Source of the DNA: Mycolicibacterium neoaurum ATCC 25795
GTDB lineage: Bacteria; Actinomycetota; Actinomycetes; Mycobacteriales; Mycobacteriaceae
Reading direction: 5' to 3'
NCBI RefSeq assembly: GCF_000691525.1
Contig: NZ_JMDW01000012.1
Span: 298,475 to 362,474, forward strand
Length of the DNA: 64,000 bases
Position numbers and translations under genes: made by a program. How positions within the stretch are numbered: position 1 is the stretch's first letter; each line of letters starts with the position of its first letter. Of the stretch, positions 53,256 through 62,555 are shown in pieces. The notes beneath the pieces are model-generated. The model was given only the letters and a program-made list of their open reading frames with translations. It did no database searches and was not told the origin of the DNA.

Positions 53256-53615
53256 ATGATCGTCACGGGGGCACTCCTGGCCGAGTCGGCGGCGGTGGTC
53301 GACAACAAGCTCGATATCGTCGGTGGGGTCGTCGACAGCTGCCACGCCACACCGGAGCGCACGGTGACGCTGGTACTGGTCGTGCTGATCCAGCCCGAGC
53401 CAACCGATGAGGCACCGACGGTCGAGGTGCGATTCAGCGATCCGACGGCGAACACATCGGAGATGCACCTCGACGTCCCGGCGTCGAGCCTTGGCGGTGA
53501 GATCGGCTTCGTGTTCTACCCGCTGACCCTGCCCGTGCCCACCGACGGGCGCTATCTGATGACGGTGTCGGGGCGCGGGGGCTTCGTCAGCCTGCCGCTG
53601 CGGGTATTGGGTTAG
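53256..53615 (+). CDS. DUF6941-like small protein
   Basis: A 119-residue beta-rich protein starting MIVTGALLAESAAVVDNKLDIVGGVVD, the pattern of DUF6941 (LCDAAQVVDGKLYILGG-like) proteins of actinobacteria. No signal peptide or membrane segment is seen. Its stop overlaps that of the convergent ClbS-like gene by 3-4 bp. Function unknown. Confidence 0.75.
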   Translation: MIVTGALLAESAAVVDNKLDIVGGVVDSCHATPERTVTLVLVVLIQPEPTDEAPTVEVRFSDPTANTSEMHLDVPASSLGGEIGFVFYPLTLPVPTDGRYLMTVSGRGGFVSLPLRVLG

Positions 53616-54121
53616 CCGGAGAGGGTCTTGAGCCAGGCCCGTAACCGCTTGCGGGCGTTGGTATATGGCGATGACGTGTTCAGGGAGATCATCCGGCCCA
53701 GCGGCCACTTTCCGTACCAGGGAGCACCGTAGAGATCATCATCGGTGCTGGACTCGACCACTGCCACGATATCGTTCTTGGCGTCCACGAGCTGAGCGCG
53801 CAACGAGGTCCACGACTCGTCTCGGTATTCGGCGTAGAACCGTTGGGCCAGTATCCCGAGTTCGTTCCACTTCACCCCGGCCGCGGGGAACTCGTCGGGC
53901 AGTCCGTCCGATCGTCGCCGAAGCCAGGTGAGCACCTGCCGATTCCAGCCGATCAGATAGGCCACCAGGTCCGCCGGGCTGATCATCGTGCCCTTGACGT
54001 GGCCCTCGATCACCTGACTACGGACCGCGTCCGGTGGCACGCTGTCCAGGGTCGTCGTCAGCGCGTCGAAGGTCTTCGCCATCGCGGACAGCAGCTCTGT
54101 TTTCGACGCAGGGACACCCAT
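53612..54121 (-). CDS. ClbS/DfsB family (DinB-like four-helix) protein
   Basis: A 169-residue protein resembling ClbS/DfsB: VPASKTELLSAMAKTFDAL at the start, then SPADLVAYLIGWNRQVLTWL and a C-terminal GKWPLGRMISLNTSSPYTNARKRLRAW. ClbS itself is a colibactin self-resistance hydrolase; most homologues have no known role. ATG 54121 begins the family sequence, and the longer frame is rejected. It lies 87 bp downstream of gabD1 on the same strand. Confidence 0.85.
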   Translation of the reverse strand: MGVPASKTELLSAMAKTFDALTTTLDSVPPDAVRSQVIEGHVKGTMISPADLVAYLIGWNRQVLTWLRRRSDGLPDEFPAAGVKWNELGILAQRFYAEYRDESWTSLRAQLVDAKNDIVAVVESSTDDDLYGAPWYGKWPLGRMISLNTSSPYTNARKRLRAWLKTLSG

Positions 54122-54208
54122 GCCGATCATCATCCGCGACCCGCCGAGGCCGCTGACCGGCACCCGGGTCAGCCGCGCCGCGAACGACACGGCCGACCCG
54201 GGCCGCAC

Positions 54209-55555
54209 TCAGCCTGCGATGCGAATGAGCTTCTTGTTCACGAACTCGTCGATACCGAAGCGGCCGAGCTCGCGGCCGAATCCCGAGCGCTTGACGCCGC
54301 CGAACGGAAGCTCCGCCCCCTCGGCCCCGACGGCGTTGACGAACACCATGCCCGCGTCGATCTTGTCCGCCACCCGCTTGGCCTGCTCGGCATCGGTGGT
54401 GAAGACGTAGGACCCGAGCCCGAAGGGGGTGTCGTTGGCCAGTTCGACAGCGGCGTCCTCGTCGGCGACCTTGTAGACCGTGGCCACCGGACCGAACAGC
54501 TCCTCGCGGGCCGACGGCTTGTCCGGCGATACGCCGGTGAGCACGCCCGGCGGGAAGTACGCGCCGTTGCGCTGCCCTTCCGAGGTCAGGGTGGCGCCGT
54601 CGGCCACCACCCGCTGCACCTGCTCTTCGAGCCGCTCGGCGGCCGCCACCGAGGACAGCGGCGCAAGTCCGTCGGCCTTGGCAAGCACCTTCTGGGTGAA
54701 CTTGTCGACGAATTCGTCGTAGATGTCCTCGGCGACGATGATGCGCTTGGCGGCGTTACAGGCCTGCCCGGTGTTCTCGAAGCGGCCGTCGACGGCGGCC
54801 TCGACGGCGGAATCCAGGTCATCGGACGACAGCAGGATGAACGGATCCGAACCACCGAGTTCGAGGACGACCTTCTTGAGGTTGCGCCCGGCGATCTCGG
54901 CGACGGCGGCACCGGCACGTTCTGACCCTGTCAGCGACACCCCCTGTACCCGGGGATCGGCAATCGCGTCGGCGATCTGTTCGTTGGTGGCGTAGACGTT
55001 GACGTAGGCGCCCTCGGGATAGCCGGCATCGAGGAAGATCTGCTGCAGCGCGGCGGCCGACTCGGGACACTGCGGGGCATGCTTGAGCACAATAGTGTTG
55101 CCCAGCACCAGGTTCGGGCCCGCGAAGCGCGCGACCTGATAGTAGGGGTAGTTCCACGGCATGATGCCGAGCAGCACACCGACCGGGCTGCGCCGGATCA
55201 ACGCGCTGCCCTCCCCCTCGAGCAGATCGATGGGTTCGTCGGCCAGGAAGCGCTCGGCGTTGTCGGCGTAGAACTCATAGATCGACGCACTGAACTCGAC
55301 CTCGCCGACCGACTGGTCCAGCGGCTTGCCCATCTCACGCTGGATGATCTTGGCCAGCTCGTCCTTGCGTTCGTTGTGCAGTTCGGCCACCTTGCGGATC
55401 AGGTCGGCACGCTGGGCCACCGTGGTGTTCTTCGACCACTCGCCGAACGTCTTGGCCGCGGCGGCCAGCGCTTCCTCGATCTGCGCATCTGTCGCGGTTG
55501 GATACTCCCGCACCACCTCACCGGTCGCCGGATCAACCACTGCGTACAGACTCAT
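54209..55555 (-). CDS. gabD1: Succinate-semialdehyde dehydrogenase (GabD1-type)
   Basis: It oxidises succinic semialdehyde to succinate with NAD(P)+, closing the GABA shunt. The 448-residue aldehyde dehydrogenase has general base E232 in LELGGSDPF and nucleophile C266 in NTGQACNAAK. PWNYPYYQ and SLTGSERAG belong to the cofactor site. The short N-terminus and MSLYAVVDPATGEVV fit mycobacterial GabD1. A GABA-type permease is encoded 3.6 kb away, so the window has both uptake and a catabolic step. Broader semialdehyde specificity is possible. Confidence 0.93.
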   Translation of the reverse strand: MSLYAVVDPATGEVVREYPTATDAQIEEALAAAAKTFGEWSKNTTVAQRADLIRKVAELHNERKDELAKIIQREMGKPLDQSVGEVEFSASIYEFYADNAERFLADEPIDLLEGEGSALIRRSPVGVLLGIMPWNYPYYQVARFAGPNLVLGNTIVLKHAPQCPESAAALQQIFLDAGYPEGAYVNVYATNEQIADAIADPRVQGVSLTGSERAGAAVAEIAGRNLKKVVLELGGSDPFILLSSDDLDSAVEAAVDGRFENTGQACNAAKRIIVAEDIYDEFVDKFTQKVLAKADGLAPLSSVAAAERLEEQVQRVVADGATLTSEGQRNGAYFPPGVLTGVSPDKPSAREELFGPVATVYKVADEDAAVELANDTPFGLGSYVFTTDAEQAKRVADKIDAGMVFVNAVGAEGAELPFGGVKRSGFGRELGRFGIDEFVNKKLIRIAG

Positions 55556-55919
55556 GTGTCAAACCTTTCTTCGATGTTGTTCGATCACAGCATGTTTGAC
55601 CGGATCAGATGGGCGCACGCCGCGCCCCGCAACACAGCGCCTGCGGGCGCCACGGGTGGTGCACACAGTGGCGCGGCATCGGCCCTCCGGATCGGCAGAA
55701 AAGAGCAATCACCTCGATCGTACAAGTCAGACGAGCAGGCGTCCGGCGGATCCACGGGAACACCCAACCGCGGTCACATCGGTCACTCGCGTCGACGAAA
55801 TCCGAAGCAGCACAGGTCTACCCATCGAATCTCAAACATCCTGTCGCGCATCCCAATAGCGAACCGCCCGCAACGGCCTTCGCGCCGAAGTGCGACCCGC
55901 AGCGCCCGCGCACGACGGA
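55556..55919. other. Intergenic region upstream of gabD1
   Basis: This 364-bp gap separates the gabD1 start from the 3' end of the next minus-strand gene. Short open frames in it have no codon bias or recognisable protein. I see no convincing hairpin, tRNA or known promoter motif. Confidence 0.6.
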
Positions 55920-56486
55920 TTACCGAACGCCGACCGATCCGCGGCGCCGGCTCGTCGCCCAGCGCGCAATGCTGTCGGCATAACGCGGCGTCTCCACCCG
56001 GCAATGTGCACCCGAAGCCTCTTGGCGCGCGGCCGCGGCGTCGGCGAAGCTCTGGCCCTGCGCGGCGATGAACGACAGGAAATCCTCGGTCGGATGGGAC
56101 GTCACGGTGTTCGTGTACCGGCACCGGCCGTTGTCGAGACGCTCCATCCGCAGTTCCCAGATGACCTGGGTGGTAGTCCAGCCGGCCGGGGTGAGGATGT
56201 CGGAGAGCGAGACCATCTTGCAGTAGAGCGCCTGGGTGACCTCGTACCGATACTGCTGCACCACCAGCCCGGTGCCGATCATCTCGACGTTGATCGACAT
56301 GGGGGTGCCGTCGTCATCAACGGTGTAACCCGCCGCCTTGTGATCGCCGGGCGCGCAGCGCTGGTACTCGTGGGTGGGCAGGGTCTTCAGCCACTGCGCG
56401 ATATCGATGTCATCGAAGGGGGCATCCACATCGGCGGTGACGACGGCGTGGGACAGGACCAGATCTGGACGGACGGTGGGGGTCAT
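55920..56486 (-). CDS. Conserved hypothetical protein, SRPBCC-like
   Basis: A 188-residue, probably cytosolic protein. Alternating strands (AVVTADVDAPFDDIDI, SINVEMIGTGLVVQQYRYEV, QVIWELRMERLDNGRCRYTNTVTSHP) and a long C-terminal helix (FLSFIAAQGQSFADAAAARQEASG) suggest a helix-grip (SRPBCC/START-like) lipid- or ligand-binding fold; this is inference from pattern. ATG 56486 has GAAGGAG about 7 nt upstream. It is divergent from the metalloprotease gene. Function unknown. Confidence 0.72.
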   Translation of the reverse strand: MTPTVRPDLVLSHAVVTADVDAPFDDIDIAQWLKTLPTHEYQRCAPGDHKAAGYTVDDDGTPMSINVEMIGTGLVVQQYRYEVTQALYCKMVSLSDILTPAGWTTTQVIWELRMERLDNGRCRYTNTVTSHPTEDFLSFIAAQGQSFADAAAARQEASGAHCRVETPRYADSIARWATSRRRGSVGVR

Positions 56487-56711
56487 GACGCGCTCCTTCG
56501 TGCCGGGGTTTCGGGGACATATCAACCCTGTCCGCACCTGCAGGAACGGACAATCCCGCTGCCGTGACCGGTGCAGGTGGCGCTATCCCCCACCCGGATA
56601 TCCGGTTTTCCCGCGCGACCGGCGGTGATCGGCTACAACCCGCTGCGCGAATCGAGTGACCGAACGCCCGTCACAGGATAAAGTCTGCCAAAATTGACGA
56701 GGGGGAAAATC

Positions 56712-58718
56712 GTGACGGCAAAGCACCCGACCCGCGCCGCCAAGCACCGCCGCCGGACCGAGCGCACGGCGGCGCGGCGCCGGCTTGCCGCGGGTGCGGC
56801 ATCGCTGAGCTTGACCGCGACGCTGCTGGGCCTCACGGCGGTCGGCCCCGAGATCGCGACGGCCGCGGCCGAAGATGGCGTCGCGTCCAGTTCTGGCAAC
56901 GCCGACCGACCCGACAGAGCCGATTCCGGCGGCACCGACGACCAGAAGCGCACCTCCGGTCTGGGCGGAACGGACACCGACAGCCAGAACGACCGGCCGA
57001 CCAAGTCCGCGACGGTCGAGGAAACCCGCGAGACCGACCGCGAACACGACCGGGAGACCGAGCTCAAGAAACCCGAAACCGCCCCGGTCGAGGACGTCGA
57101 GTCCGAGAACCTGCATGAGGCGACTGGTGAGGACACAGCATCCTCGCCAGAATCGTCCCCGCCGGAGACGCCCCTGACCGAAACGTCCTCGACGGAAGCA
57201 CCGCCCACCGCCGCGCTCACCCCGGAGATCACCGAAGCGGCACACTCCTCGGCGACGTCGACCGACAGCGTGGAGCCCGTCCAGGAGCAGACCTCCGGGG
57301 ACCACACCCAACCGGCCGCGCACACCTACTCTGCGGCCGCCACTACGGCCGGCGGCCAGAACACTGCGGCGGAGGCACCGCTGCCCGACACCGAAACGTT
57401 GACGCCGTCGGCATCGTCGGTCATCTCACTCGATCCACCCAACTACGGGCGCGAGTTCGTCGCGGGCCAGATCGAAGCGCTCATCGGTACCGGGCGGACG
57501 ATGATCTCCCTGCTGCCGCTGCCCTACGAGTTCAAGGAATGGCTCTATGCGTCGCTGAACGGCACCCGCCGCGCCCTGTTCAACCAGGCGCCGTGGCTCA
57601 ACCCCACCCAGATCAGCGCCGAGGGCGGGGTGCCGATCTCCGGAACCCTTGGCGCGGTCGACCTCGAAGGCGACGAGATCCGGTACGCCATCGTGACCGG
57701 TCCCACCTCGGGCACCGTGGTCATCGCGCCGGACGGGTCGTTCGTCTATACCCCCAATGCCGGGTTCACCGGCGTGGACAACTTCGTGGTGTCCGCCACC
57801 GACCTAGGCGAGCACATCAACCTGTTCGACCTGTTCCGCGCCGCCAGCACGCATGCATCGCTGTTGGTCAACGAGCGCGCGGTGTCATTCATCTTCAACT
57901 ACACCACCGGTTCGCAGTACTGGACCAGTGATGCGCGCACGGCGCTCTATCGGGCCGCCAACAACGTGATGCGTGAGTTCATCGTCACCAGGCCCGTGAT
58001 CATCACCTACGAGATCACCGGTGAGAACACCGTCGGCACAAGCCTTGCCTCGGCCGAAAGTGCGCTCATCTCCTCCGGCGCAGGATTCTTCCCCACCGTG
58101 GTGCAGCACAAGCTGCTCACCGGAATCGACGCCAACGGTGCCGCCGCCGACGGGCACATCAACTGGAATTTCGCCTACCCGTGGGCATTTGGAGACTACG
58201 TCTCGGCTCAGCAGTACGACTTCGACATGGTCGCCATGCACGAGTTCCTGCACTCGCTGGGATTCATGTCCTATGCGCAACCTTCCAGCACGGGCACGCA
58301 GCGCGGCTGGACGCTCTATGACAGCTTCCTGCGCACAGCGGGCGGGTCCAAGCTGATCGGCTCGGACTTCCGGTTGACACCGTCGATGGCCGCCAGCCTG
58401 ACCGGCGGTTCGGGCAGCGTCTTCTTCGGCGGTAATGCCGCGCAGGCGGCCTACGGCGGGTTGGTTCCGCTGTATGCGCCCTTGACCTGGGCAGGCGGGA
58501 GTTCCATCTCCCATCTGGACAGCACAGTGTTCACCGGGCCCAACCGGCAGTTGATGAATCCCCAGGTGCCCACCGGCCACGGGATACGCGCGCTGAGCGC
58601 CGTGGAACGCGCGATCATGCAGGATCTCGGCTACACCCTTGCCCCGATGGACGCGTCGTCGATGCTCGCGCTGGTCGGGTTCGTGTTCATCCGGCGCCGC
58701 CGCGTCGAGGCCGAATAA
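56712..58718 (+). CDS. Secreted zinc metalloprotease with Ig-like domain and C-terminal anchor
   Basis: A 668-residue protein. A very basic start (KHPTRAAKHRRRTERTAARRR) and signal helix are followed by a long Ser/Thr/Glu/Pro-rich linker (about 55-230). A cadherin/Ig-like module (about 300-365; GTLGAVDLEGDEIRYAIV, GTVVIAPDGSFVYTPNAGFTG) leads to a metalloprotease domain. That domain has HEFLHSLGF (H510, E511, H514), a distant candidate third ligand H601 (SISHLDS) and a Met-turn-like LMNP (M615), as in metzincins of leishmanolysin type. The end, MLALVGFVFIRRRR, looks like a short C-terminal sorting or anchor signal. GTG 56712 follows GAGGGGG. Confidence 0.85.
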   Translation: MTAKHPTRAAKHRRRTERTAARRRLAAGAASLSLTATLLGLTAVGPEIATAAAEDGVASSSGNADRPDRADSGGTDDQKRTSGLGGTDTDSQNDRPTKSATVEETRETDREHDRETELKKPETAPVEDVESENLHEATGEDTASSPESSPPETPLTETSSTEAPPTAALTPEITEAAHSSATSTDSVEPVQEQTSGDHTQPAAHTYSAAATTAGGQNTAAEAPLPDTETLTPSASSVISLDPPNYGREFVAGQIEALIGTGRTMISLLPLPYEFKEWLYASLNGTRRALFNQAPWLNPTQISAEGGVPISGTLGAVDLEGDEIRYAIVTGPTSGTVVIAPDGSFVYTPNAGFTGVDNFVVSATDLGEHINLFDLFRAASTHASLLVNERAVSFIFNYTTGSQYWTSDARTALYRAANNVMREFIVTRPVIITYEITGENTVGTSLASAESALISSGAGFFPTVVQHKLLTGIDANGAAADGHINWNFAYPWAFGDYVSAQQYDFDMVAMHEFLHSLGFMSYAQPSSTGTQRGWTLYDSFLRTAGGSKLIGSDFRLTPSMAASLTGGSGSVFFGGNAAQAAYGGLVPLYAPLTWAGGSSISHLDSTVFTGPNRQLMNPQVPTGHGIRALSAVERAIMQDLGYTLAPMDASSMLALVGFVFIRRRRVEAE

Positions 58719-58785
58719 CGCACGAGGTCGGTCCACTTGGTGAAAGCTGGACCGAAATTCATTGTGCGCAAATAACATTGGCGTC

Positions 58786-59025
58786 ATGACTAAGCTGTTT
58801 CTGATGGTCCCGATATTCGCCGCCGGTCTGGTGGTGGCGCCGGGCGCCCAGGCCGAGCCGTGCGATCCGAACTACTCGGGCGCCTGTGTGCCGATCGCCA
58901 GCGATGTCGACTGCGCGGGCGGCAGCGGCAACGGCCCAGCGTACGTCCAGGGCCCCGTGACGGTGATCGGAAACGATATCTACGACCTCGACCGCGACGG
59001 TAACGGGACCGGCTGCGAGTCCTGA
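58786..59025 (+). CDS. Secreted excalibur calcium-binding protein
   Basis: A 79-residue exported protein: signal peptide to about APGAQA, then a mature domain with CDPNYSGACVP and a C-terminal excalibur motif DLDRDGNGTGCE, an EF-hand-like DxDxDG loop tied by cysteines. Four cysteines suggest two disulfides. ATG 58786 lies 8 nt after TAACAT (58773-58778), so the mRNA may be leaderless. It follows the metalloprotease on the same strand; a functional link is only positional. Confidence 0.85.
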   Translation: MTKLFLMVPIFAAGLVVAPGAQAEPCDPNYSGACVPIASDVDCAGGSGNGPAYVQGPVTVIGNDIYDLDRDGNGTGCES

Positions 59026-59117
59026 GCGACCCCCACGCACACACCCTGGAGTGAGCGCGCTCACAGGTGGGTACTCCCCCTCGGTCCAATTTCGGCCCGA
59101 CAGCGTCGGAGGTACCC

Positions 59118-60530
59118 ATGAGCGAGGCACCAGGTCTCAAGAGGGCGTTGAGCCAGCGGCAGCTGACGATGATCGCAATCGGCGGTGTCATCGGGGCCGG
59201 ATTGTTCGTCGGTTCCGGCGTCGTCATCGGTGACACCGGCCCGGGTGCATTCCTGACCTACGGGATGGCCGGCGTACTGATCATCATGGTGATGCGGATG
59301 CTCGCCGAGATGGCCGTGGCCAATCCGTCCACCGGATCCTTCGCCGACTACTCGCGCAAAGCCCTCGGGAATTGGGCCGGATTCTCCGTCGGCTGGCTCT
59401 ACTGGTACTTCTGGGTCATCGTCGTGGGGTTCGAGGCGATAGCGGGTGCCAAGATCATCCAGTACTGGATGGACGTGCCGTTGTGGTTGTCCGCGCTGAT
59501 CTTCATGGTGCTGATGACCGCGACCAACCTGTTCTCGGTGGCCTCCTACGGCGAGTTCGAGTTCTGGTTCGCCGGCATCAAGGTGGCAGCGATCATCGGA
59601 TTCATCGGCCTGGGAACGGCTTTTATCTTCGGGCTGTGGCCCGGCAAGTCCGCGGACTTCTCCAATCTGACAAGTCACGGCGGGTTCATGCCGTTGGGCT
59701 TCGGCGTGATCACCGTGGGCATCGTGACCGTCATCTTCTCGATGGTCGGTGCCGAGATCGCAACCATCGCGGCCGCGGAGTCGGCCGATCCCGAACGCGC
59801 GGTGGCCAAGGCCGCCAACTCGGTGATCCTGCGCATCCTGGTGTTCTATGTGGGCGCGGTGCTGGTGCTCGTGCTGATCGTGCCCTGGAACGACGAGAGC
59901 GTCGCCGCCTCCCCGTTCGTCGCGGCCTTCACCGAGATGGGCATTCCATACGCCGATCACGTCATGAACGCCATCGTGCTTACCGCGGTGCTGAGCTGCC
60001 TGAATTCGGGTCTCTACACAGCCTCTCGCATGTTGTTCGTGCTCGCCCAGCGCCGCGAGGCCCCGCCGGCCCTGGTCAAGATCACCAACCGCGGGGTCCC
60101 GGCCAACGCGATCCTGGCGTCCTCGGTGATCGGGTTCCTGTGCGTCATCGCCGCCGCGGTCTCCCCCGACACCATCTTCGCGTTCCTGCTGAACTCCAGC
60201 GGCGCGATCATCCTGTTCGTCTACCTGCTCATCTCCATATCCCAGATCGTGCTGCGCTACCGCACACCGGATTCGGAACTCCGCGTCAAAATGTGGTTGT
60301 TCCCACTGCTTTCCGTACTCACAGCGTTGGGTATCGTCGCGATCCTGGTGCAGATGTTCATCGACACCGCGTTGCGCTCACAACTGGTGCTGAGCCTGTT
60401 GTCCTGGGCGGTGGTCATCATGCTGTACGTCATCAACAAATGGTTCGTTAAACGACGCCCACAGAACTCGGATGCCCCGACGGAAACTGGTTCGGGGGCC
60501 GCCACGCCCGAGCGGCACGTACCGTCGTAG
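59118..60530 (+). CDS. gabP: APC-family amino acid permease (GabP-like)
   Basis: A 470-residue, twelve-helix amino acid transporter. The start is typical of the AAT subgroup (RQLTMIAIGGVIGAGLFVGSG), with EMAVANPSTGSFADYSR and SMVGAEIATIAAAES in the transport core. With the following Rv0523c-type gene it matches the M. tuberculosis gabP (Rv0522)-Rv0523c neighbourhood. Gene gabD1 nearby supports GABA as substrate, but other amino acids are possible. ATG 59118 has GGAGGT upstream. Confidence 0.88.
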   Translation: MSEAPGLKRALSQRQLTMIAIGGVIGAGLFVGSGVVIGDTGPGAFLTYGMAGVLIIMVMRMLAEMAVANPSTGSFADYSRKALGNWAGFSVGWLYWYFWVIVVGFEAIAGAKIIQYWMDVPLWLSALIFMVLMTATNLFSVASYGEFEFWFAGIKVAAIIGFIGLGTAFIFGLWPGKSADFSNLTSHGGFMPLGFGVITVGIVTVIFSMVGAEIATIAAAESADPERAVAKAANSVILRILVFYVGAVLVLVLIVPWNDESVAASPFVAAFTEMGIPYADHVMNAIVLTAVLSCLNSGLYTASRMLFVLAQRREAPPALVKITNRGVPANAILASSVIGFLCVIAAAVSPDTIFAFLLNSSGAIILFVYLLISISQIVLRYRTPDSELRVKMWLFPLLSVLTALGIVAILVQMFIDTALRSQLVLSLLSWAVVIMLYVINKWFVKRRPQNSDAPTETGSGAATPERHVPS

Positions 60531-60532
60531 TC

Positions 60533-61420
60533 ATGGTGCTGGAACAAGAAATGGGTGCGATGAGGGACAGCCTGGGACGCGCGCTTTTCGGACTGGTCGC
60601 CGGGCCAGACGGGCCGCAGAACCGGGCCAGGATCCACGACACACCCGGGCCACGCTGGTTCGACGAGGACCGCCCGATCCGCCGCGTCCACGCCGATGCC
60701 TCGATGTTCGTCGGAGGGCTGCGTGCGCTGCTTTTGCAGTCGCTTCACCCGCTGGCGATGGCCGGTGTCGCCGAGCACTCCGATTACCGCGGTGATCCGT
60801 GGGGGCGGCTGCAGCGCACGAGCACCTTCCTCGCCGAGACCACCTTCGGGCCGGCCACCGATGCGCAGCGCGCCGTCGACAAGGTGCGGGGTATCCACCG
60901 TCGCGTGCGCGGGGTGGCGCCGGATGGCACGCCGTATGAGGCCTCGGATCCGCACCTGCTCGAATGGGTCCACATCGCCGAGATCGACAGCTTCCTGCTG
61001 GCCCATCAGCTCTACGGTGCCGAGCCGCTGGATCAGCCCGGGCGGGACGGATATGTCGCCGATACAGCCCGGGTCGCCGAGGCGCTCGGGGTCCCGAATC
61101 CGCCGCGCACCGAGCGTGAGCTGCGGGCGCGCATCGAGGCCTATCGACCGGAGTTGCGCGGGACCGCGGCGGCCCGGGACGCGGCCCGGTTCCTGCTGCT
61201 GACGCCGCCGTTACCGCTACCGGCGCGCGCACCGTACGGGGTGTTGGCCACGACCGCGGTGGCGATGTTGCCGAGCTGGGCACGAAAGCCGTTGTGGCTG
61301 CCGTACTTCCCGCCGCTGGAGGCGACCGTGGTGCGAGTGTCCGGACGGGTGCTGGTCGGCGGCATCCGGTGGGTTCTCACCGCGGCGCGTGATCAGCAGG
61401 AGCACGCGACGTCGGCGTGA
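60533..61420 (+). CDS. Oxygenase MpaB-family (DUF2236) protein (Rv0523c-type)
   Basis: A 295-residue helical protein of the DUF2236/MpaB family, related to latex-clearing oxygenases that bind haem. Conserved segments include FVGGLRALLLQSLHPLAMAGVAEHSDYRGDPWGRLQRT and LLEWVHIAEIDSFLLAHQ, with candidate haem-ligand histidines. Enzymatic function in mycobacteria is not established. It begins 2 bp after the permease stop, and its stop overlaps the next gene as TGATG. Confidence 0.88.
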   Translation: MVLEQEMGAMRDSLGRALFGLVAGPDGPQNRARIHDTPGPRWFDEDRPIRRVHADASMFVGGLRALLLQSLHPLAMAGVAEHSDYRGDPWGRLQRTSTFLAETTFGPATDAQRAVDKVRGIHRRVRGVAPDGTPYEASDPHLLEWVHIAEIDSFLLAHQLYGAEPLDQPGRDGYVADTARVAEALGVPNPPRTERELRARIEAYRPELRGTAAARDAARFLLLTPPLPLPARAPYGVLATTAVAMLPSWARKPLWLPYFPPLEATVVRVSGRVLVGGIRWVLTAARDQQEHATSA

Positions 61421-61575
61421 TGGGAAGGACGGCGTTGGACAAGAACAGCGAGGTCAAGATCTGCCCAACATGCGGTCGCCCCTTCCACAATCGCAAGAAG
61501 TGGCGCTCGCGGGGGCAGTGGGATCAGATCATCTACTGTTCGCGACGCTGTCGAGGTGCCGCGGCGGCTAAGTGA
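61420..61575 (+). CDS. DUF2256-like small zinc-ribbon protein
   Basis: A 51-residue protein with CPTCGRPFHNRKKWRSRG and then YCSRRCRG. The CxxC...CxxxC spacing and the (R/K)KKW element fit DUF2256, small zinc-binding proteins often next to photolyase or oxidoreductase genes. The ATG at 61420 shares its A with the preceding TGA (TGATG), indicating coupling to the MpaB-like gene. It overlaps the stop of the convergent FAD-oxidoreductase gene by 8 bp. Function unknown. Confidence 0.85.
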   Translation: MGRTALDKNSEVKICPTCGRPFHNRKKWRSRGQWDQIIYCSRRCRGAAAAK

Positions 61576-62494
61576 GGGCGGCCGCTAGGGCGGCGCCCAA
61601 TCGCCGGCCCGATAGCCACGCCGACTCCACGCGCGGGGCACCCGACGGGCACCAGGCGTCGCCGCAGATTCCCAGCGGACGCCCGGAGGTGTCCAAACCG
61701 AATTCGGCATCACCGTGGGTGCCGGTCGGCTTCGCGAATGTCCAGCGGTGCGCGTGCGTCCAGGACGGTGCTGCGTCGACACTTGCGACTCGGCGAAGGG
61801 CCGAAAGCACTGGAGCCACTGCATCATCCGGTCGGTCCAGGTGCGATTGCGCGCGGTCTGCGGTGGTGTGCACGACGAGGACCGCGGCGCCGTCACCGCG
61901 CCGGGCACCGTCGTCGGCGATGAAGGAAAGGTCCGGATCGTCGTTGACGAATGCGGCATCGGCGAACGGCCAACTCCGCTCGGCCCAGCCGGCCGCGACG
62001 GCGATCACCGGTTCGTAGGTCACCCATGTGCATGCCTGGGGTGCCAGCCGCGCGGCCTGCGGGTCGGGCATCGCCAGGACGACGGCATCGTGGGCCAGAT
62101 CGTCGAGGGATTCGACTGCTGATTCCACGCGTACACCATCGGGAAGCTGATCACGGACCAGTGATCGCAGGCCACCCGGTGCCGCGAACCGCATGGGTCC
62201 GGTGGTGACGTCGTGGCCGGCTGGGGAGAACACGTCGAAGGTGTCCGTCCAGGGGCGCGCCAACCCCCGCGAGATCCATCCATCGACGACCGCGGTGAAC
62301 GACGGGTCGTTGACGGTGAAGTACGCGGCACCCATGTCGACGCGCCGACCATGCAGGGTGGGTGAGGCCATCCGGCCGCCCGGTGCGCGGCCGCGTTCGA
62401 AGATCTCGACCTCGATATGGCGTTCCTGCAGGGCTTGTGCGCATGCCGCGCCGGAAAGACCCGCCCCGATGACCGCGACGCGTGGTGATGCCAT
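61568..62494 (-). CDS. FAD-dependent oxidoreductase, renalase-like
   Basis: A 308-residue flavoprotein. The N-terminal dinucleotide fold is VAVIGAGLSGAACA (G10, G12, G15) with FERGRAPGGRMAS, then VDMGAAYFTVND. The C-terminal FAD motif is LGICGDAWCPSGAPRVESAWLSGRRLGAAL. It resembles bacterial renalase/amine oxidase-like proteins that oxidise isomeric NAD(P)H forms, but specificity is inferred. ATG 62494 begins the Rossmann fold. It is convergent with the DUF2256 gene. Confidence 0.88.
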   Translation of the reverse strand: MASPRVAVIGAGLSGAACAQALQERHIEVEIFERGRAPGGRMASPTLHGRRVDMGAAYFTVNDPSFTAVVDGWISRGLARPWTDTFDVFSPAGHDVTTGPMRFAAPGGLRSLVRDQLPDGVRVESAVESLDDLAHDAVVLAMPDPQAARLAPQACTWVTYEPVIAVAAGWAERSWPFADAAFVNDDPDLSFIADDGARRGDGAAVLVVHTTADRAQSHLDRPDDAVAPVLSALRRVASVDAAPSWTHAHRWTFAKPTGTHGDAEFGLDTSGRPLGICGDAWCPSGAPRVESAWLSGRRLGAALAAALT

Positions 62495-62508
62495 GCTCGC
62501 GAGGGTAG

Positions 62509-62542
62509 CCGCACGCAGAATCCGGCCAGATTCTGCGTGCGG
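62509..62542 (-). terminator. Palindromic hairpin of GCACGCAGAATC type
   Basis: A perfect 14-bp stem (62509-62522 with 62529-62542) and 6-nt loop lie 14 bp beyond the stop at 62556 and just upstream of the oxidoreductase gene. The sequence type is one I associate with recurring mycobacterial intergenic palindromes. Confidence 0.7.
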
Positions 62543-62555
62543 GCGCTGCTTCGGA

